A stretch of DNA of 13,470 nucleotides from Methanothrix sp. (GTDB taxonomy: Archaea > Halobacteriota > Methanosarcinia > Methanotrichales > Methanotrichaceae), in contig JAJRAT010000011.1 in NCBI GenBank assembly GCA_028682845.1, positions 1 through 13,470 on the forward strand. Direction: 5' to 3'. The notes below the pieces were generated by a model that did not search any database, was not told the origin of the DNA, and was given only the letters and a program-made list of their open reading frames with translations. This document shows, one piece after another, positions 12,586 through 13,470 of this stretch. The translations under genes and the position numbers were made by a program. How positions within the stretch are numbered: position 1 is the first letter of the stretch; each line of letters begins with the position of its first letter.

Positions 12586-13281
12586 TCAACCCGTCGGCTG
12601 TGTCAGGGCGTTCTGCTGGATTTGGGCGCTTTGCTGGGCCGATGCCGTCGTTTGAGCTGCAGCGGAATCAGACAAAGGCGCAACAAGGCTTCCGAAAGCA
12701 ACACCCGGCTGAGTTATTCCCGGAGATGTGTAAATGTAGTCCCCATCCATCGATCCGGGTTTTATGGTCAGGCTGAATCTGTAGAGGTTCTGGCTGCCCG
12801 ACGGCGTGACGAACAATGCCATCTGATCTCCCAGAACCGTTCCTCCCACGGTCACCGGTGTCGTGAAGCCGTTATCGGTCAGCTCTCCGGAGCCATATAC
12901 TGCGTCTCCGTTCTGGTAGAGATTGACTCGAAGATACCTGGTTGCGATATCCGACAGGGTAAAGGACCAGCTTCCCGCGGCGGGTGCTACTCCAAGACCT
13001 TTGATGACTCTAACCGGGGTCCGGACGCCCTTTTCCGGGACATGGGGGCTCATGCCCGTGTCTTTTCTGATTATAAAGAGGCTCTCATTGCGAAAAGATA
13101 GACTGGCATCGTTCACGTCGGTGTAAACGCCGCCTTGAACCTCCCTGTAAATCTCGCTTCCGGACATATCTTCTCCCGGAAAATCCGGCTCTGCAATATA
13201 ATTCTTAGGACCCTGGGCTGATGCCGTCGAAAAGAGGCAAAGGGCCAAGGCCATAGCTAGTACCACACTATTAATTCCCAT
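12586..13281 (-). CDS. Secreted protein of unknown function with the shared beta-rich module (231 aa)
   Basis: Signal peptide MGINSVVLAMALALCLFSTA with probable cleavage after SAQG or ASA near residue 22. The N-terminal part (25-100) is unique and polar: NYIAEPDFPGEDMSGSEIY, then VYTDVNDASLSFRNESLFII. The shared module is at 104-199: SWSFTLSD, YLRVNLYQNGDAVYGSGEL, VGGTVLGDQMALFV, LYRFSLTI, SMDGDYIYTSPG. It ends with a Gln/Ala-rich tail (AQTTASAQQSAQIQQNA). A strong GGAGGT lies nine bases before the ATG, so the start is firm. A hairpin and T-run follow the stop. No cysteine remains after signal cleavage and there is no membrane anchor. I cannot name a family. Confidence 0.82.
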   Translation of the reverse strand: MGINSVVLAMALALCLFSTASAQGPKNYIAEPDFPGEDMSGSEIYREVQGGVYTDVNDASLSFRNESLFIIRKDTGMSPHVPEKGVRTPVRVIKGLGVAPAAGSWSFTLSDIATRYLRVNLYQNGDAVYGSGELTDNGFTTPVTVGGTVLGDQMALFVTPSGSQNLYRFSLTIKPGSMDGDYIYTSPGITQPGVAFGSLVAPLSDSAAAQTTASAQQSAQIQQNALTQPTG

Positions 13282-13352
13282 TCTCCTGATACCTCCAATA
13301 AATTAGCACACTTGGTTGCTCTTAAAGTTTATCCCCTGCAAAAAAGAATCTA

Positions 13353-13384
13353 TTTTCAAATAGCTATCGAAAAGCTATTGAAAA
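13353..13384. promoter_or_regulatory. Near-perfect inverted repeat upstream of the 231-aa gene
   Basis: TTTTCAAATAGCT (13353-13365) and AGCTATTGAAAA (13373-13384) are mirror arms (one T shorter on the right) around the seven-base centre ATCGAAA. It lies about 75-100 bases upstream of the gene start, a place for an operator. The remaining 13282-13470 sequence is AT-rich with no gene that I can support. Confidence 0.45.
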
Positions 13385-13470
13385 GGAACTCTAACTGCCT
13401 GAAAATAAGGATCATATCATAAATGTGTTCCATGTATTGGCGCGGAAAAACTCCGTATTGAAAATTAGGG

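Overview
The window looks like chromosome of a methanogenic archaeon of the Methanosarcinales, most likely a Methanothrix (Methanosaeta)-type organism. The clearest pointer is a complete MC1 chromosomal protein gene (5507-5779), a DNA-architecture protein known from Methanosarcina, Methanothrix and haloarchaea. An archaeal-type TyrA, a DUF92 membrane protein, a cis-prenyltransferase-like gene of the type seen in heteromeric archaeal enzymes, and TATA-like elements near many starts agree with this. The genus is inferred from protein character only; no rRNA or tRNA gene is present.

Layout. (1) 1-4692: a peptide/nickel-type ABC importer locus. A SAM-dependent methyltransferase (5' end outside the window) and permeases DppB/NikB-like and DppC/NikC-like lie on the plus strand. 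They face the two ATPases (DppD-like, then DppF/NikE-like) on the minus strand, so the transporter is split into two convergent units that meet at a 12-bp tandem repeat. (2) 4693-5506: an AT-rich intergenic zone. It holds another 12-bp tandem repeat, a 56-codon gene on the minus strand with its own promoter and hairpin, and a GC-richer island (5295-5397) whose two ends form a long imperfect inverted repeat enclosing smaller hairpins. That island sits one TATA-to-start distance downstream of a TATA-like box and is my best candidate for an undescribed structured RNA (or a small terminal-inverted-repeat element). (3) MC1. (4) Minus-strand tyrA and aroE (tyrosine branch and shikimate pathway). (5) A divergent pair: a DUF92 membrane protein and a cis-prenyltransferase homologue that has lost the usual catalytic first motif but keeps the C-terminal RxG, as expected of the non-catalytic partner of a two-subunit enzyme. 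(6) mtnA, for methylthio- or deoxy-ribose-1-phosphate recycling. (7) Three minus-strand genes for secreted proteins (11096-13281) that share one beta-rich module of about 95 residues and look like diverged tandem paralogues.

How the genes fit together. The importer genes with the methyltransferase form one functional unit, probably for uptake of a peptide, nickel or metal chelate. aroE and tyrA serve aromatic amino acid synthesis. DUF92 and the prenyltransferase-like protein probably both act on polyprenyl phosphates that carry cell-surface glycans. The three exported proteins probably belong to the cell envelope; their function is unknown.

A recurring oddity is that several intergenic spacers carry a different short tandem or degenerate repeat (10-bp, 12-bp, 12-bp, CTTGC-rich, 26-bp copies). 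Several first genes lack a ribosome binding site and have a TATA-like box about 25-31 bases before the start codon, suggesting leaderless transcripts.
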